Part shown: piece by piece, positions 59,648 to 64,000 of the stretch
Layout: each line of letters opens with the position of its first letter
How positions within the stretch are numbered: position 1 is the stretch's first letter
Made by a program: the position numbers and the translations under genes
Assembly (NCBI GenBank): GCA_022605955.1
Contig: JAKCOZ010000081.1
Location: 186,001 to 250,000, forward strand
Source of the DNA: Rallus limicola
Lineage: Eukaryota > Chordata > Aves > Gruiformes > Rallidae
Direction of reading: 5' to 3'
DNA length: 64,000 nt
The notes under the pieces: generated by a model
What the model was told of the DNA's origin: nothing
Databases searched by the model: none
What the model saw: the letters and a program-made list of their open reading frames with translations, nothing else

Positions 59648-61229
59648 ATGAGATTCACAAAAAATATCTCAGCAGCTAGCAGCAGTACAAGCACGGGATG
59701 ATGATTTTGAAACTTGAGGACAGCAGTGGAGACCAAAGGGTGCACACCTGCTCATGTTACACCTCGAGTTACCTGGAGGTAAATACTGTCGTCAAAGCAA
59801 ACTCCCATTCTGTTACCTTTAGTCACTCTTTTCTGTGGCAATATTGCAGACAGTTAACCATCGTTTGACTAGATTCACTCTCTGTTTAGGACCCATCAAC
59901 CTCTGCTGTTTGTAAGGGTGAACACAAAGCCATGGGAGTGCAGAGTTTGACTCCTGCGTCAGACACTGAATAGCAGCTTTGCTGCAGGGAGAGGTGATTA
60001 GCCATGAACCAGAGTCTCTTTGGAAGAAGGCTGTATGAAAAGCCGTGATCTCAAAAGAGGAGGTCAGCTCAGTCTTAGACCACAAACAGGACAAGCCTGG
60101 TACACATTTTCCCGGTGTTTGATGTGCCCAAGCTGAAAGGACGCTAGATCCTAGTGACAATACCCTAAGCGTCCTCCTGTTGATCTGTTTATCAAGAACC
60201 TTACCAGCATTCAAATGCTAACAGAGCACTGTGCTCACAGATCTTTTCTCCTTGTGTTTTGTTGTCATGATAAAAAGCCCTTATGTGCCTTCCAGAGCTG
60301 TCCACAGAAGTATTATCAGCTCCAAAGCTGTGGTGGATAACTGAAAAGTCACCGCCTGGCTTTTAAGAAGAATTGCTACACAGCAGTCTCTTCAGACTTG
60401 GGCAGGAAAAAAGCCCCACTTAAAACCAAAACCTCCAAACAAAAATCAACAACAAAAACTAAAGGAACACCCCTCCACCCACCGCTTTGTTTTCTTGAAT
60501 AAATGGCAATGGACCGACTGTTTACGTAGACTTGTGGTCTGATTCTCCCCTGCTACACTGCAAATTGAGATAGGCACTGCTTTCCTCTTGTCCAATCCCT
60601 GGTCCTTCCCTGTTCTCATAAGAACTCTAAGCATTATTATCTTGGCCTGCTACAGAAGCACAGGATACATTTTTGTAATCCTCACACTATAAGCTGGTCA
60701 AAAACCTACTCACATCACACTTTAGTGTTACCAGATGTTTTTTCTAGTAACATAGTGGCAGAAAGTCCACCAAGTAACTCGTACATACACTACTTCATGG
60801 CTTTCACCCTCCCCTGCTTCCCTCTGATCTACCTTAGAAACTTCTCGCTTGTCCCATGTTCAGCTGGATGCATTTCACATTCCTCCTCCTGATGTAAAGC
60901 AATTTCATTTGTAAATTCTGTATAGTGTAAGCTATGTCTTGTGACCCAGCATGACTCTGCCTGGGACTGGGCTGGCCTGGGGAGGTGTTGTTGGGCAGCT
61001 TCTGTTTTAGTGACTCTCACTAACCTCCCACAGGTTCTGCTGTCCGATCAATGTAGCAAACCTTGTTGTGAGATGGATCTTCCAAAAGTCTCTGTTATGT
61101 GTCATTTCATCCTGATGAACCCTCCCAGAGAAGTCAGGGATGCTATTCCACACTATGTAAGGAACTTACATCTGTGCTGGAGCTTCCATACTTTTCCTGC
61201 ACTGCTTTCCTCCACCAAGGAGATGTTAT

Positions 61230-61342
61230 GACACTGTTGTATTGAGGGACATGGTTTAGTGGGAGCTAGTAGTAATAGGTGAATGGTTGGACTGGATGAT
61301 CTTTTAGGTCTTTTCCAACCTTGATAATTCTGTGATTCTGTG
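61230..61342 (+). mobile_element. CR1 LINE 3' end fragment, XL unit 4
   Basis: Fourth copy of the truncated CR1 end. Confidence 0.88.
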
Positions 61343-62005
61343 AATCACCCAGGAATGCTGTGGCACCTTCCCAAGCACTCTGGCTGGTGTCCCAGAGGTG
61401 CCAGGGCAGGGAGAGCTCCATGACACGTGTTGGCAAGGTGCACACTTCAGGGCAAGGCCACTCATGACTCTTCTCAAGGGCTGTCTTATTTCTGACAGCC
61501 AAAGGACACTATTGGAGAGCACTCCAGAAAGCTGCTCACCTTCCAGCCCCAAATGTCACTCTTTTCCTTAATCACCAAAGGGCTGATAGGAATCATTACA
61601 AGCTTTCTTTGTCTAGCATCACCATCTTGTATCTCCTTCATGTTTCTGGCAGCAGGGATTCTCAGACCTAAGTCTTCACCCTCCCGAAGGACGTTTCTCC
61701 TAGGAACCTTTTCCCAAGACATGAGCCAACATGTCCCTCAAGGACTGATGCTTTTCACTACAAGGTGTCTGGTTTCCACCCCAATTTCTCCAGAAACCTG
61801 CAAGTCCCTGCTGCTTGCATGCTTACCTGCACCTCAGTGGTGATGATCCAGGACTCGTACGCAGAGTAGAGTGCAGACACCGGTCGCATTCCACCAAGGG
61901 TGCCTGTCCAGAGCAGAGCTCTGCACTCGCAGAGTTTCAAACCTTCCCCGCTGCAGAAAGCGTGGTGCAGACACTGCACTCAGGCTTCAACTGGGTGGAA
62001 ATGAT

Positions 62006-62491
62006 TTACTCAGTAACTGAGTTGCCCCGCACAGAAGTCCCATCCTCTGTGTCACTGACAGGATCTCCAGCGCTGCTGTCTTCATCACTGTCCGAGGACA
62101 CAGAAGGCAGTCCTGATGAGGTGTCACATTCAGATGGGGACTGTGACCTAGGCTGAGAGAGTAAATGAAAAGGACCACCAGTTAATTACAGATGCCCTTA
62201 ATGTGGCCCTAAATTGCATTTCCCTGGCCCTTCATTGTTTCCAAGCTTGGCTGTGGATACAATCAATGGCAGCTGCAATTATACGGGAAGGTGAGGAAGA
62301 CACCTGACCTACCGACATTTGGAAAGTAATGTGGGCTAAACACTGATCCACATCACCGCTGTCTCCGTGGCTGTCCGAGGACACAGAAGGCAGTCCTGAT
62401 GGGGTGTCACATCCAGCTGGGGACGGTGACCTAGGTGGAGAGAGTTTAGCTTCTCCACTCCTTCCACATGGCTCCAAATTGTCCTCGTGCT
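62006..62491 (-). CDS. ERICH3: XL unit 4: exon A and terminal exon with stop
   Basis: Exon A 62313-62491 (SPAGCD form) and terminal exon 62006-62152 ending GNSVTE and TAA, as in XL unit 3. Confidence 0.65.
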
Positions 62492-62784
62492 CTGAAAGAA
62501 AAGACCCAGACTGTGAGACAGGAAACAGAACTCACACCACAGCCATCCTGGCTGTTCAGGCAGACTGGCTTCAGTCGTCTCTCTTCGCCTTCGCAAAGCA
62601 GAGGCTTCAGTGTTAAAAACAAAGCCATTTAACACACTGTGCTGTGGGGACTACGAGTAAGAGCCCCCCTCCTTCTGCTGCCCAGGCACGGGCACCACCA
62701 CATTGCTCATATGTCAGGTGTCCGAGAAGAGGATGCTCCAGGCAAAGCTGGAGGCCCAAAAGCCCAAACCTGCCCCAGGATCAC

Positions 62785-64000
62785 CCTGCTTGACTATTTG
62801 GCATACTGTACCATTTTGGCTGGAGTCTTCCTCACGATCTTCATGCTCTCCACCAGAGAGGCTTTTCCCCTCTTCTTCATCAACAGTTTGTTCTTTGATG
62901 ATGACCTCTTCCTCAAATACTACTTCTTTATAGATGACATCTTTCTTGGCAATTTCTTCAACCATTTCTTTGTCTAAGCTTTCTTCCTGAACGGTTTCTT
63001 TGACAACTTCTTTGTCGATAATTTCTTTGACTTTTGTATCAACAGTTTCTTCTCTGTCGTCAATTTTGTCCTCGCCTTCTCCATCATTACCTTCCTTCTC
63101 TTCTCCGTTGTCACCTTCTTCATCGCTGTCATCTTTGCCATCACCTTTTTCTTCTCTGTACTCCTGGCCTGTCTCCATGTTTTCCTCAGGAGCTCCTGTA
63201 CTCTCTCCATTCCCTCCTGAGTCCACATGCTTCTCCTTGCGGTCCTCTTTCCTCACTGTGCGAGGGGATGGCTTTTTGTCCAAATCCATAGAAATAATGC
63301 ACCTATAAAAGCCCGAGGAGGACGGGAAAGTGTCACGTTGTGTTGTCTCTGCACGATGGTAGGACAGCCAGCACACAGAGCTAGTCAGCATTTGTCTCCA
63401 TACCTGTAGCAAGGAGATGCTCCTTCCACCTTAAGGAACGCGAAGGATCCACTTCTGCCTCCCACCCTGCAGGGCTTCCTATGCCTGTACTCGCAGCACG
63501 TGCTCAACCGATCCACATAAATCCCGCTGAGGAAGAAGGTCAGGCTGAATGGGAAACCACGGTGCCTCTTGGAGATGAACTGAAAGCTTTCTGAAATGGC
63601 AGAGGAAAGGGTTCACAGAAACGGGTTATGCTTTGCTGTCAGCCTCTTGCCATCATCACATCCCATGCCCACCAAAGCAGCCAGCCCTCTGAGGTCAGGT
63701 ACTTTGGCTCTCGGCTCTATTAATCGGATGGAAAAAGTCCAGCTCCTCCTCACACCACAGCATTGGCACCTTCCAACCCTGCACTACCAAGCTGGACACG
63801 CCTGTGACAAGCCACTCCATCCTCAGTTGGCTGCTCACACTGCAGCGGAACAGAACCCGAAGCCTCATGGCCCAGCAAGGTGCCTTCTGCCACCTCCCCT
63901 CCCAGAGTGTGCATTGCGCAGGAAGCTTGGGATCCCTGGAGTGTGCCTGCGTTGATGGGGCCATGCAGCAGCCAGCCAGAGCTCCCCCAGTGTAGTGCAG
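62785..64000 (-). CDS. ERICH3: L unit (62639): ERICH3-like module, cut by window end
   Basis: Exons D 63404-63590 and E 62785-63302 are complete; 63591-64000 is the C-D intron. Exons C, B and A lie beyond the window. E has EKEGNDGE for EKEVNDGE. If E is read on without splicing, its frame stops at 62714; if spliced, exon A and the terminal exon of XL unit 4 follow. Confidence 0.78.

Larger units (their letters stand above)
49925..62638 (-). repeat. Higher-order repeat L-S-S-XL, copy 2
   Basis: Second 12,714 bp block of the same four unit classes in the same order. It shares with the XL copy just before it, at 42649, the changed bases in exon A (CCAGCTGGGG at about 49699 and 62413) and the P to T change before the terminal stop. 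This suggests that the XL units at 42649 and 55363 are closer relatives of each other than of the one at 7803. Confidence 0.8.
55363..62638 (-). repeat. XL unit 4 (7276 bp)
   Basis: Layout as in the other XL units. Coding parts on minus: exon A 62313-62491, terminal exon 62006-62152, B' 56292-56543, C 56004-56184, partial C fused to E 55509-55906. Unassigned stretches: 56544-56928, 59648-61229 and 61343-62005. Confidence 0.9.
1..64000 (-). repeat. Tandem array of ERICH3-like gene units
   Basis: The same sequence recurs head to tail across the whole window, with 24 anchors at 131, 1587, 3043, 4499, 6151, 7803, 15079, 17605, 20131, 22657, 24113, 25567, 27023, 28479, 29935, 32461, 33917, 35373, 42649, 49925, 52451, 53907, 55363 and 62639. 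The spacings are 1456, 1652, 2526 or 7276 bp, with one of 1454. Units of one class differ by only a few bases in 1.4 kb, so the amplification is recent or kept uniform by gene conversion. The array runs off both window ends. Bases 1-130 are intron of a unit that starts outside the window. Strand is given as minus because the exons read that way. Confidence 0.98.

Noticed and set aside
1..64000. CRISPR array or bacterial operon
   Set aside because: The repeats are 1.4-7.3 kb long without short regular spacers, and the introns, CR1 and LTR sequences are animal.
1..64000. Identity with the known multi-copy genes of the chicken Z chromosome amplicon or the MHM repeat
   Set aside because: The unit lengths and the ERICH3-like domain do not match what I recall of those families, and there is no sequence here that fixes the chromosome.

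Overview
This is bird DNA, probably from a chicken-like (galliform) genome. It carries the 3' end of a CR1 LINE with its terminal octamer pairs, a GC-rich ~1.1 kb LTR-like block of a kind common in birds, and a gag remnant of an endogenous retrovirus. There are no bacterial features. Almost the whole window is one head-to-tail tandem array, and every copy lies in the same orientation.

The array has 24 units, counted from a shared anchor that first occurs at 131. They fall into four length classes: S = 1456 bp (one copy is 1454), M = 1652 bp, L = 2526 bp and XL = 7276 bp. The order is: S 131, S 1587, S 3043, M 4499, M 6151, XL 7803, L 15079, L 17605, L 20131, S 22657, S 24113, S 25567, S 27023, S 28479, L 29935, S 32461, S 33917, XL 35373, XL 42649, L 49925, S 52451, S 53907, XL 55363, L 62639 (cut by the window end). 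L-S-S-XL forms a 12,714 bp higher-order repeat that occurs twice (29935-42648 and 49925-62638).

The coding strand is minus. Each L unit holds five exons with good splice sites and matching phases, called here A, B, C, D and E in transcript order. Exons C, D and the start of E encode the conserved domain I recognise from ERICH3 (glutamate-rich protein 3; DUF4590-type region). The rest of E encodes the Glu/Asp-rich tail, and A and B encode Ser/Asp-rich tail segments. The five exons total 1302 nt (434 codons), and the phases close on themselves, so successive L units could in principle be spliced into one repeating reading frame. S units carry a 1070 bp deletion that fuses C to E out of frame and gives a short Lys-rich end. 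M units are S units with 196 bp of extra C/intron sequence.

XL units appear to show how the array arose. There exon B is two separate exons: a terminal one with its own stop codon (14446-14592 in the first copy) and, 5.5 kb further along the minus strand, an internal ERICH3-like exon (8732-8983). Between them lie the gag remnant, the LTR-like block, the CR1 fragment and unassigned sequence. In S, M and L units the two exon halves are joined, with 15 bases of filler, so the last exon of one gene copy runs into an internal exon of the next.

I did not find the conserved N-terminal ERICH3 exons or a promoter. Whether this array is transcribed, and as single genes or as a read-through chain, cannot be told from sequence alone.
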